Shown here piece after piece: positions 1 through 6,909 of a DNA stretch of 64,000 nucleotides. Position 1 is the stretch's first letter. The number at the start of each line of letters is the position of its first letter. The notes under the pieces are model-generated. The model worked only from the letters and a program-made list of their open reading frames with translations. It ran no database searches and had not been told where the DNA came from. The translations under genes and the position numbers were made by a program. This DNA comes from an uncultured Ruminococcus sp. Its GTDB lineage: Bacteria; Bacillota; Clostridia; Oscillospirales; Acutalibacteraceae. The stretch covers positions 1-64,000 of the forward strand of contig CADBCC010000005.1 in NCBI GenBank assembly GCA_902793125.1, given 5' to 3'.

Positions 1-15
1 GGTACTTCTATTTTT

Positions 16-92
16 TGGTGGGCCATCAGGGACTCGAACCCCGGACCGATCGGTTATGAGCCGATAGCTCTAACCAACTGAGCTAATGGCCC
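16..92 (-). tRNA. tRNA with CAU anticodon, probably tRNA-Ile2
   Basis: The minus strand folds into a full cloverleaf: a 7-bp acceptor stem (GGGCCAT pairing with ATGGCCC), an AGCTCAGTTGGTTAGAGC D-arm, anticodon loop CTCATAA, a T-arm with GGTTCGAGTCC, and an encoded CCA at 16-18. The anticodon CAT could read Met. The anticodon arm (CTCATAACCG) resembles the lysidine-modified minor tRNA-Ile2 of Firmicutes more than elongator tRNA-Met, so Ile2 is preferred from recalled sequences rather than a search. No terminator is visible before the window edge. Confidence 0.93.
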
Positions 93-115
93 TTAGCTTA
101 GTTTGCGCAAGGTAT

Positions 116-144
116 ATTATATCAATTTCTTAATTAAATGTCAA
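116..144 (-). promoter_or_regulatory. sigma-A promoter of the tRNA gene
   Basis: On the minus strand TTGACA (139-144) and TATAAT (116-121) are separated by 17 bp. Both hexamers match the consensus exactly. The expected start site near 109 lies about 17 nt upstream of the mature tRNA 5' end. Confidence 0.85.
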
Positions 145-157
145 TATTTAATTTAAG

Positions 158-338
158 AAATACGGTAAAGCCGAAAGCTCGGCTTTACCATCCGTACATA
201 AACCTATTTTTTCATTTTAAGCTTATTTCTGCTTAGCTTTTTTACCTACCATTGTAATACATACAACCAGCGCAACCGCGTAAAGAACCGCAATCGCGAT
301 TAAAACGATACTGTAGTTGTTGTTTGTGTTCTTTAAAA
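158..338. repeat. copy A of a 181-bp direct repeat (transporter 3' end plus its terminator)
   Basis: This segment matches 1930-2110 at a constant offset of 1772 bp with about six mismatches. It covers the last ~39 codons of the MFS transporter gene, its stop codon and the downstream hairpin (here at 164-189). Similarity ends abruptly on both sides. The two copies bracket the acyltransferase gene, which suggests a partial duplication or insertion between duplicated ends. Confidence 0.9.
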
Positions 339-459
339 AATCTCGCTCCCATCGAACACGATTATGTCGGGCAAAACCGTTTTTGCGATAGATTTGATAG
401 GCTGCTTTTATTAGTAAAGCAAAGAAAGCGCGCCCGCGGCACGCCTTCCTGTAATTCAT
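223..459 (-). pseudogene. truncated C-terminal remnant of an OFA-family MFS transporter
   Basis: The last 36 residues of this 78-codon ORF differ by a single residue from the C-terminus of the transporter at 1995-3245 (last transmembrane helix and the GKKAKQK tail). Upstream of about 338 the sequence is unrelated to that transporter and not recognised. No convincing ribosome-binding site precedes the first ATG. It is best read as a fossil 3' end fused to foreign sequence. The stretch from 339 to 485 holds nothing else that can be identified. Confidence 0.7.
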
Positions 460-485
460 ATGTTTTACTCTTACTGATTATGAGC

Positions 486-1628
486 TCAAGCCGCAACAGC
501 CTTGCTCTTGTCTATTCTCTTTGCCTTTGATTCAGTGATTCTCTTTCTGATCCAAATGTACAACTCAGCTCCGTAATATGAACCGAACAGAACCGCGATA
601 CCGATAAGAAGATTAATCCAGAGATTTGTAACTCGTACCAGCGCGGGACTTAATAAGCCTATAAGAACCCACTGGGCTATATAAATCTCCATAACATTCT
701 TGCTCATTTTGCCAAGACATTTTGCCAAACGCTGTTTGGTTGCCATCATAATAAGATTAGCGACTACAAATTCGAGAGCTATTACTCCGTATCCGCAGAT
801 TGCGCACAGCGGGCTCATTGAATAATACTCGCCGTCAAGAGCTGAATGGGCGCCTGTGACTACAGCGTCGCTCGTTCCGAATACTGCCATCATAACTTGT
901 GAGAATACAAGCGCTGCAACACCGGTGGCGATTGTGAAAATCATAACTGACTTACGGTTAGTTGCCTTTTTAAAGAGTATAGCCGCCCAGTAACCTATAA
1001 TCGGAAATACAATCCAGGAAATAAACGGGAAGAATGAATAGTTGTTTTCTCTTATAAAGAGACCGATGAAAGTATCGAACCAAGCGTTACCTGTAGAGAA
1101 GGACTCGAAGCTGAATACGGCATTAACCACGAAGCACACGCCTACGATAGCCGCGCTTACAACCCCGGCAATCACGGGCTTATTTCTGAGACCCTTCATC
1201 GCGGCGAAGTACAGCATAGCGAAAGCTGCAAAGAAATAGATGTCTACAGCTATGATTGACGGAGCAACTTCCCAAACGGAACCGAAGGTTGCGGGGTCAA
1301 TAATGGAAGGTATGTATTGTTCAAAGAAATTGATTACAATTCCAAGGATAACAAGCTGTCTCAATCGACTTATATAAGTTTTCGGTGTTGAACGGCTCGA
1401 GAAAGCCGCGCCCCATCCCATAGCCAGCATAAACACACCGGCGCTGGGAATATTGCCCATAAACTCAATAAACCATATAAACGGAGCGTCTATAGGCGAA
1501 GAAGGCTGTAAATGCGGTGACGCGTCGTACACATGGATAAATACCATAGCGATAATCGCAATCGCTTTAAGCAGGTCGATTTCTTTAATACGCTTCATTG
1601 TTGATGGATTGTAAACTTCATTTTTCAC
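486..1628 (-). CDS. acyltransferase-like integral membrane protein
   Basis: This 380-residue polytopic protein has about ten hydrophobic segments. The N-terminus (EIDLLKAIAIIAMVFIHVYD) has the Arg/Asp-led first helix and conserved His typical of acyltransferase-3 (OafA-like) and DUF1624 acetyltransferase-type proteins. Such proteins O- or N-acetylate cell-surface sugars; the substrate here is unknown. The start is GTG at 1626-1628, seven nucleotides after GAGGT. An in-frame ATG ten codons later lacks a comparable site. The gene is monocistronic with its own promoter and lies between the two copies of the transporter 3'-end repeat. Confidence 0.75.
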   Translation of the reverse strand: MKNEVYNPSTMKRIKEIDLLKAIAIIAMVFIHVYDASPHLQPSSPIDAPFIWFIEFMGNIPSAGVFMLAMGWGAAFSSRSTPKTYISRLRQLVILGIVINFFEQYIPSIIDPATFGSVWEVAPSIIAVDIYFFAAFAMLYFAAMKGLRNKPVIAGVVSAAIVGVCFVVNAVFSFESFSTGNAWFDTFIGLFIRENNYSFFPFISWIVFPIIGYWAAILFKKATNRKSVMIFTIATGVAALVFSQVMMAVFGTSDAVVTGAHSALDGEYYSMSPLCAICGYGVIALEFVVANLIMMATKQRLAKCLGKMSKNVMEIYIAQWVLIGLLSPALVRVTNLWINLLIGIAVLFGSYYGAELYIWIRKRITESKAKRIDKSKAVAA

Positions 1629-1688
1629 TTGTATTACCTCATTTTGTTTTTTATGGTTAAATAGTAGAATGGTTAACCCGTTGAGTAT

Positions 1689-1717
1689 AATATATCATAT
1701 CAAATCTTTGTTGTCAA
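1689..1717 (-). promoter_or_regulatory. promoter of the acyltransferase-like gene
   Basis: Minus-strand TTGACA (1712-1717) and TATATT (1689-1694) are 17 bp apart. The 5' leader that follows carries the 8-mer TTAACCAT twice (1669-1676 and 1653-1660), 8 bp apart, which could be an operator. Confidence 0.7.
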
Positions 1718-1886
1718 TAGTTTTTTTGTATTTTTATAAAATCTGCTCAATTTTTTCAAGATTTCTCCTTTAAACTAAAAAGCGTAAACCGCTAAACCAA
1801 TTACTATTAAAAACGCAATAAGAAAATCTAAAAAAGGAATCTATAAAAATTTAAAGTGAAAAAAAGAAAAAATAAACAGAATAAAA

Positions 1887-1920
1887 AATCCGTCTATGAT
1901 ATCTGAATCATAGGCGGATT
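1887..1920 (-). terminator. hairpin terminator downstream of the MFS gene
   Basis: A 14-bp stem (1887-1900 with 1907-1920, one wobble or mismatch) and a 6-nt loop is followed on the minus strand by a T-run. It is the second of two hairpins behind the transporter gene. The 1629-1886 stretch otherwise holds only the acyltransferase promoter and AT-rich sequence. Confidence 0.7.
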
Positions 1921-1929
1921 TCAACATTA

Positions 1930-2110
1930 AAATACGGTAAAGCCGAAAACTCGGCTTTACCGTCCGTACATAAACCTATTTTTTCATTTTAAGCTTATTT
2001 CTGCTTAGCTTTTTTACCTACCATTGTAATACATACAACCAGCGCAACCGCGTAGAGAACCGCAATCGCGATTAAAACGATATTGTAGTTGTTGTTAGTA
2101 TTCTTTAAAA
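1930..2110. repeat. copy B (parental) of the 181-bp direct repeat
   Basis: This is the intact copy: the 3' end of the MFS gene, its stop codon and the hairpin at 1936-1961. See copy A at 158-338. Confidence 0.9.
1936..1961 (-). terminator. first hairpin after the MFS gene
   Basis: An 11-bp perfect stem with a 4-nt loop, 34 nt beyond the transporter stop codon. The same hairpin recurs at 164-189 within the duplicated segment, with one loop change. Confidence 0.7.
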
Positions 2111-3245
2111 TGATTTCGCTCATATTGTTGCCTGTAAGTCCGGCGATAGCCCACGCTGAAAGCGCGAGTCCGTGAATCTTACTGATTCTGTCCATACCGA
2201 AGCGTTCCGATAAGAGCGCGGGTAAAGTTGAGAATCCGCCGCCGTAACCAAGGTTAACGATAAGCAGAAGAGCGATTACAATTCCGCCGATGATTACCGC
2301 TGTTGTTCCTATTCCGTTTGAGATTGCTCCCGTGCAGAAAGCGAGAAGCGATACCGCGATACAGCTTGTAAAGATGATTTTATAAACTGTGTTTCTTTCT
2401 TTCATCTTATCCGAAATTGAGGAATAGCCGATTCTTCCGAGCGCGTTGAACGCCGCGGTGATTGACGGTACGATTCCGATAATCGCGGTCAGAGCGAGTG
2501 AGCCCGCAAATACGGTTTTAAGAATCTGAGTTTCGTATGTAATAAGCGCGAGTCCGCAGTGGATGTTGATAAAGAACATAATCCAAATTCCGACGAAAGT
2601 CTTGTCTTTGAACATCGAAAGCGGTTTGAAGTCCGAACCTTTGGCGTCGGGTTCAACCCAGCCCTCGGGCTTCTTGAGAAGAAGATGTCCCATAAACATA
2701 ATTACGAAGTACGCCGCGCCTAATATGTAGAACATGGCGGAAATTCCCAGGCTGTCTTTAAGCGCCATCATAACGGGAGTGGCGATTGCTTTCGCAAGAC
2801 CGAATCCCATAATCGAAATACCTGTAGCGAGACCTTTTCTGTCCGAGAACCAGAGCATAAGCGTTTTAACGGGAGTTAAGTAACCGATACCGAGACCGAT
2901 ACCCATTATACAGCCGTAGCAAAGGTAAATTCCGACGATCGCTAAAATGCCCGTAGTGAACTGGATGAATAATCCTGTTCCGACCATTCCGAGTGAAAAG
3001 CATATACACGAGATAAGCGAGGATTTGTGTATATCGCGTTCTACCAATTTACCGACGAATGCCGCCGACATTCCGAGGAAGAATATAGCGAGCGAGAATG
3101 CCCAGCCAACCGAGAAAGCGTCCATACCGATTTTTTCGGCGACAGCCTCCTTGAAGGTCGACCAGCAGTAAACTGTACCTACCGAACAATGGATTAACAA
3201 AGCGGGAACAGCCGCTCTCATCCACTTGTTGTTTAGAAAGTGCAT
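1995..3245 (-). CDS. OFA-family major facilitator transporter
   Basis: This 416-residue, 12-helix MFS protein is recognised as the oxalate/formate antiporter-like (OFA, OxlT-related) family from the N-terminal GTVYCWSTFKEAV region and the LWFSDRKGLATGISIMGFG loop between helices. Members exchange small carboxylates across the plasma membrane, but the substrate cannot be read from sequence. The start ATG is preceded by AAGGGG at a good distance. It is followed by two terminators. Its last 39 codons are duplicated at 158-338. Confidence 0.85.
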   Translation of the reverse strand: MHFLNNKWMRAAVPALLIHCSVGTVYCWSTFKEAVAEKIGMDAFSVGWAFSLAIFFLGMSAAFVGKLVERDIHKSSLISCICFSLGMVGTGLFIQFTTGILAIVGIYLCYGCIMGIGLGIGYLTPVKTLMLWFSDRKGLATGISIMGFGLAKAIATPVMMALKDSLGISAMFYILGAAYFVIMFMGHLLLKKPEGWVEPDAKGSDFKPLSMFKDKTFVGIWIMFFINIHCGLALITYETQILKTVFAGSLALTAIIGIVPSITAAFNALGRIGYSSISDKMKERNTVYKIIFTSCIAVSLLAFCTGAISNGIGTTAVIIGGIVIALLLIVNLGYGGGFSTLPALLSERFGMDRISKIHGLALSAWAIAGLTGNNMSEIILKNTNNNYNIVLIAIAVLYAVALVVCITMVGKKAKQK

Positions 3246-3439
3246 TTTGATTACCCCTTAAATATAGTATTTAATTTTACACTCTATTTTACCATATTAA
3301 AGTATCTGAGTTCAATTCTCGAAAAGTAGAGTTTTTGCGGATATTATGTCTGTTTTTAGACACAATGCACAATATATTGTGGGATAATTCATTTATAGCA
3401 CTATATTTTGTTAAAAATTTATCAACCATTCATTTTCTC

Positions 3440-3511
3440 TTAAAACGCGGAGCTTAATATGCACATAAAAAATACCGAAAAAATAAACCCGAAAACGATT
3501 CCGAAAAACAT
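3440..3511 (-). CDS. 23-residue hydrophobic small protein
   Basis: A short ORF too small for standard callers. It encodes a peptide with one continuous hydrophobic segment rich in Phe (starts MFFGIVFGF, ends SSAF) and could span a membrane. An excellent GAGGTG ribosome-binding site lies 6 nt before the ATG. It begins 46 nt after the stop codon of the HtrA-type protease on the same strand, so it could be co-transcribed with it. Function unknown. The ribosome-binding site is the main argument that it is real. Confidence 0.45.
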   Translation of the reverse strand: MFFGIVFGFIFSVFFMCILSSAF

Positions 3512-3557
3512 AGAATCACCTCGGGTTTATTATTTATAATTTTCTATTATTTATTCT

Positions 3558-5243
3558 CTATTGTTTATCTTCCTGAAGCTTGATAGTAATATCATAAGTT
3601 TTGTCTGCGGCGGGACGGTAAAGAGTTACTTTAACCTTATCGCCTGCTTTGTAATTTTCAAGGATATTGTAAACGTCTGTGAATGAGTAAACTTCCTTGT
3701 CCGCGATTTTTGTTATGATATCGCCTTTCTGAGCGCCTGTGCCCTCCATGGGACCGCCTGCTCCGATTTCATCTATACTGATACCGTAGGCGCCGTCTGA
3801 GCTTTTGGTAGCTACTGTTCCGACAATGCCGATTTTAACTCTGCCTTTAACGTAGCTGTATTTTATGATACTGTCGGCAACGGTTTTAACCGTGTTGCTC
3901 GGAATCGCGAATCCCATTCCTTCGTATTCTTCGGATGCGATTTTTGATGTGTTGATTCCTACGACCTGGCCGTACATATTGCAAAGCGGACCTCCGCTGT
4001 TGCCCGGATTAATAGCGGCGTCGGTCTGAATGAATTTGGCGTTGTTTGTAATTGAAGCCTGTCGGTTTAATGCTGAGATAATTCCCTTTGTAACCGAATT
4101 CTGGTAGTTGATGCTTCTTGGGTTGCCGATTGCGATAACGTCTTCGGTAACGCTGAGCTGTTCGCTGTCGCCGAAATTAGCGGCAGGAAGGTCTTTAGCG
4201 TTTACTTTCAGAACAGCAAGGTCATAACGTGAGTCATAGCCGACTACTCCCGCGTCGTAGGATTTTTTATCCGAAGTAATAATCTTGAAAAGAAAAGAAG
4301 TACGGCTGTTGTTGATTATGTGGGCGTTTGTAACGATATATCCGTTTGAGGTTATGATGATACCCGAGCCCATAGCTGTATAGCTGGTTGAGGTACCTTC
4401 CTGATCGTCCGTGTAGCAGATTATTCCGACAACGGATTTTTCAACGTTTTTAAAAGCGTATTCCGCGCCGCTCGGTGAAGCGGCAGCAGGTTTTTTGTTT
4501 ATTTTTATACCGCCGAATTTCGGATCGGTTTCTTTTTGGGCGTCGGATTTTTTATATTCCTTGTCGGACTGCGGAACAGTTTCCGGCTGGTAATAATGTC
4601 CGCCCGGGATAGTCGGATAGTTATTGTATTCCGTTGAAGAGGGAGGATTAAAAGACGACTTACCCGCGTTTTCGCTGTTTATGTAAACAATAAATCCGAT
4701 AAGGCTTGCCGCTAATATTGCGATTACTATAACCACAAAAGCTTTTACAGGACCGCTCATAGGCGTTTTCGCCGGTGTTTTGGGAGCGTAAGCGTAGTTT
4801 GGATTATTAAAGTTATTAGGCTGTACGGGATTTTGTACGGGCTGAGCGTACGGCTGTACCTGCGCGGTATAGCATTTAGGAGGTTGGGGGCTATAGGGCT
4901 GCCCCTGCGGATATTGAGGAGTCTGAACCGGAGCCTGCTGGGGTTGAGGAACCTGACGGAAGGGCGCCTGCGGCGGAATCGGCTGATTCACTGCGGGCTG
5001 AGGGGTTGGAATCTGCTGAGGGGTTGGAATCTGCTGAGGGGTTGGAATCTGCTGAGGGGGAATTTGCTGCGGTTCAGCCGGTTGCTGAATCGGCTGAGGA
5101 ACAGGCTGCGGCTGAGGGGGAACCTGCTTGTTCGGTTCGGGATTAACCTGAGGTTCCGCTTTCGCAGCGGGAGTTGGAGCAGAGTTCGAAGGAACAGGCG
5201 GAACGCTCGGAATATTATTTTGATTATTATTAAAGTCATTCAT
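3558..5243 (-). CDS. HtrA/DegP-type membrane-anchored serine protease with PDZ domain
   Basis: This 561-residue protein has a cytoplasmic Pro/Gln-rich N-terminus of about 160 residues, one transmembrane helix (about 168-187), an extracytoplasmic trypsin-like domain and a C-terminal PDZ domain. The catalytic triad is visible: His308 in TNAHII, Asp341 in YDLAVLKV and Ser416 in NPGNSGGPL. The family degrades misfolded envelope proteins. The ATG at 5241-5243 is chosen because AAAGGAGA lies 8 nt upstream; a longer frame to 5279 begins before this site. The Pro/Gln tail is unusually long and contains three exact DNA repeats. Confidence 0.93.
   Translation of the reverse strand: MNDFNNNQNNIPSVPPVPSNSAPTPAAKAEPQVNPEPNKQVPPQPQPVPQPIQQPAEPQQIPPQQIPTPQQIPTPQQIPTPQPAVNQPIPPQAPFRQVPQPQQAPVQTPQYPQGQPYSPQPPKCYTAQVQPYAQPVQNPVQPNNFNNPNYAYAPKTPAKTPMSGPVKAFVVIVIAILAASLIGFIVYINSENAGKSSFNPPSSTEYNNYPTIPGGHYYQPETVPQSDKEYKKSDAQKETDPKFGGIKINKKPAAASPSGAEYAFKNVEKSVVGIICYTDDQEGTSTSYTAMGSGIIITSNGYIVTNAHIINNSRTSFLFKIITSDKKSYDAGVVGYDSRYDLAVLKVNAKDLPAANFGDSEQLSVTEDVIAIGNPRSINYQNSVTKGIISALNRQASITNNAKFIQTDAAINPGNSGGPLCNMYGQVVGINTSKIASEEYEGMGFAIPSNTVKTVADSIIKYSYVKGRVKIGIVGTVATKSSDGAYGISIDEIGAGGPMEGTGAQKGDIITKIADKEVYSFTDVYNILENYKAGDKVKVTLYRPAADKTYDITIKLQEDKQ
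5001..5054. repeat. three tandem 18-bp units within the protease gene
   Basis: Three back-to-back identical 18-bp units encode a repeated PQQIPT hexapeptide in the N-terminal Pro/Gln region. Such in-frame repeats can vary in number by slippage without shifting the frame. Confidence 0.9.
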
Positions 5244-5284
5244 TTTAAGAATCTCCTTTTGTACTGAATTTAAGCACATTACTT

Positions 5285-5313
5285 ATTATATCTAATTTTT
5301 TATTAAAATACAA
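5285..5313 (-). promoter_or_regulatory. promoter of the HtrA-type protease gene
   Basis: Minus-strand TTGTAT (5308-5313) and TATAAT (5285-5290) are 17 bp apart, about 40 bp upstream of the chosen start codon. Confidence 0.65.
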
Positions 5314-5365
5314 CATTGGCAGAGAATAAAAGAAAAATAAATTATGAGAATTATTCCATAAAGGC

Positions 5366-5394
5366 TTTAAACTTAAAAAAATATAGTGTATAAT
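5366..5394 (+). promoter_or_regulatory. probable promoter of the aldolase gene
   Basis: A consensus TATAAT lies at 5389-5394. The -35 position at the usual spacing reads TTTAAA, which is weak. The call rests mainly on the -10 element and its position 62 bp before the start codon. Confidence 0.4.
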
Positions 5395-5455
5395 TATTAT
5401 AAACGTACAGTGCGGACGCGTATTGTATGAAATTTAATCTTCGGAGGTTTAATTT

Positions 5456-6322
5456 ATGCCATTAGTTAACGCGAAAGAAATGCTTACAAAAGCAAAAGCT
5501 GGTCACTATGCTGTCGGCCAGTTCAACATCAATAACCTCGAGTGGACAAAGTCCATTCTCCTTACAGCTGAGGAGCTTCGTTCACCTGTAATTTTAGGTG
5601 TATCCGAGGGCGCGGGTAAGTATATGTGCGGTTACAAAACCGTTGTAGGTATGGTTACCGCTATGCTTGAGGAACTTAATATTACTGTTCCCGTAGCATT
5701 GCACCTTGACCACGGTTCATACGAGGGCGCTAAGGCTTGTATCGAAGCGGGCTTCAGCTCAATTATGTTTGACGGTTCACACTATCCGATCGACGAGAAC
5801 GTTGCCAAGACTAAGGAATTAGTCGCTACATGTAACGAGTTAGGTCTTTCGATTGAGGCGGAAGTAGGCTCAATCGGCGGCGAGGAAGACGGAGTTATCG
5901 GCGCCGGCGAATGCGCTGATCCCAAGGAATGTAAAATGGTTGCCGACCTCGGAGTAACAATGCTCGCGGCAGGTATCGGTAATATCCACGGTAAATATCC
6001 CGAAAACTGGCAGGGACTTTCTTTTGAAACTCTCGACGCTATCCAGCAGCTTACAGGCGATATGCCTCTCGTACTCCATGGCGGCACAGGTATCCCCGCT
6101 GATATGATTAAGAAAGCCATTACTTTAGGCGTTTCTAAAATCAATGTTAATACCGAATGCCAGCTTGCTTTTGCAGCGGCAACAAGAGAGTATATTGAAG
6201 CGGGTAAAGACCTTGAGGGTAAGGGATTTGACCCGAGAAAACTCTTGGCTCCCGGTGCTCAGGCAATCAAGGATACAGTAAAAGAAAAGATGGAGCTCTT
6301 CGGTTCCGTAGGAAAAGCTTAA
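5456..6322 (+). CDS. fba: class II fructose-1,6-bisphosphate aldolase
   Basis: A zinc-dependent aldolase of glycolysis and gluconeogenesis that cleaves fructose-1,6-bisphosphate to dihydroxyacetone phosphate and glyceraldehyde-3-phosphate. The 288-residue length is normal for the family. The LHLDHGSYE segment (catalytic Asp and metal-binding His), the GNIHGKY His and the LHGGTG phosphate loop are all present. GGAGG lies 8 nt before the ATG. It is a single gene with its own promoter and a strong downstream hairpin. Codons are biased as expected for an abundant enzyme. Confidence 0.96.
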   Translation: MPLVNAKEMLTKAKAGHYAVGQFNINNLEWTKSILLTAEELRSPVILGVSEGAGKYMCGYKTVVGMVTAMLEELNITVPVALHLDHGSYEGAKACIEAGFSSIMFDGSHYPIDENVAKTKELVATCNELGLSIEAEVGSIGGEEDGVIGAGECADPKECKMVADLGVTMLAAGIGNIHGKYPENWQGLSFETLDAIQQLTGDMPLVLHGGTGIPADMIKKAITLGVSKINVNTECQLAFAAATREYIEAGKDLEGKGFDPRKLLAPGAQAIKDTVKEKMELFGSVGKA

Positions 6323-6357
6323 TCTGAATTTCGATTAGCGCTTAAAGATTAAAAGTT

Positions 6358-6407
6358 AAGGTCGGGCAGACAGAACGGTTATTCTCTAACCTCTGTTTCC
6401 CGACCTT
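6358..6407 (+). terminator. terminator hairpin between fba and spoIIID
   Basis: The ends AAGGTCGGG and CCCGACCTT pair perfectly and an inner arm (CAGA..GGTTA with TAACC..TCTG) extends the stem. The genes converge here, so it may stop transcripts from both sides. Confidence 0.75.
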
Positions 6408-6415
6408 TACCGGTT

Positions 6416-6688
6416 TTATTCGCTTTTCTGTTTTATCTTTTTTAAAATTTCATATTTGTGTTTTGTCGCTATTCCTCCGCGGATATGGCGCTGGCGTTTG
6501 TTGGTTTCGAGTATTTCCCGTACTTCTTTATACAGTACGGGATTAACATTTTTCAGGCGCTGGCTTACGTCTTTATGAACCGTGCTTTTGCTTATTCCGA
6601 ATTTTTTTGCTGCCGAGCGAACCGTCGCTTTGCTTTCGATAATATATTCCCCGAGCATAGCCGCTCTTTCTTCCACTATACCTTTCAC
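6416..6688 (-). CDS. spoIIID: stage III sporulation transcriptional regulator SpoIIID
   Basis: This 90-residue DNA-binding protein matches SpoIIID across its length: the ERAAMLGEYIIESKATVRSA N-terminus, a helix-turn-helix (AAKKFGISKSTVHKDVSQRL) and a basic tail with the RHIRGG motif. In known spore formers it works in the mother cell after sigma-E. The start is GTG at 6686-6688 with CGGAGG upstream. Its presence argues that the organism sporulates or recently did. Confidence 0.95.
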   Translation of the reverse strand: MKGIVEERAAMLGEYIIESKATVRSAAKKFGISKSTVHKDVSQRLKNVNPVLYKEVREILETNKRQRHIRGGIATKHKYEILKKIKQKSE

Positions 6689-6724
6689 ATAAATGCCTCC
6701 GAGTAAAGGATTAATTAACGGTAA

Positions 6725-6747
6725 ATTATATGCAGAAGGTTTTCCGA
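6725..6747 (-). promoter_or_regulatory. possible sigma-E-type promoter of spoIIID
   Basis: The minus strand has CATATAAT (6725-6732), close to the sigma-E -10 consensus, and GAATTAT about 14 bp upstream. No sigma-A -35 box sits at the right spacing. Known spoIIID genes are sigma-E dependent, so this is inference supported by a weak match. Confidence 0.3.
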
Positions 6748-6764
6748 TAATTCGTACAATATTA

Positions 6765-6793
6765 TTGACATTTTAAAAGTCAAATTATATAAT
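6765..6793 (+). promoter_or_regulatory. perfect-consensus sigma-A promoter of the transglutaminase-like gene
   Basis: TTGACA (6765-6770), 17 bp, TATAAT (6788-6793): an exact consensus match. The roughly 100-nt leader that follows contains complementary CTGCCG (6839-6844) and CGGCAG (near 6885) that can close a large hairpin before the ribosome-binding site. Confidence 0.85.
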
Positions 6794-6909
6794 TAGAGTG
6801 GTAAGTAATAAGCAATTGATATTTTGCTTTTAAGGCCGCTGCCGATGATTTTTCGGAAAAGATTTTCACGAAAGAGAAAACGGCGGCAGGTTTAACTTGG
6901 AGAATGAAA

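Noticed and set aside
324-530. Plus-strand 68-codon ORF
   Set aside because: It is antisense to the transporter remnant and the acyltransferase end, with no ribosome-binding site and no recognisable product.
5001-5054. Tandem 18-bp units as a possible CRISPR-like array
   Set aside because: The units are contiguous without spacers and encode a PQQIPT repeat in frame within the protease gene.
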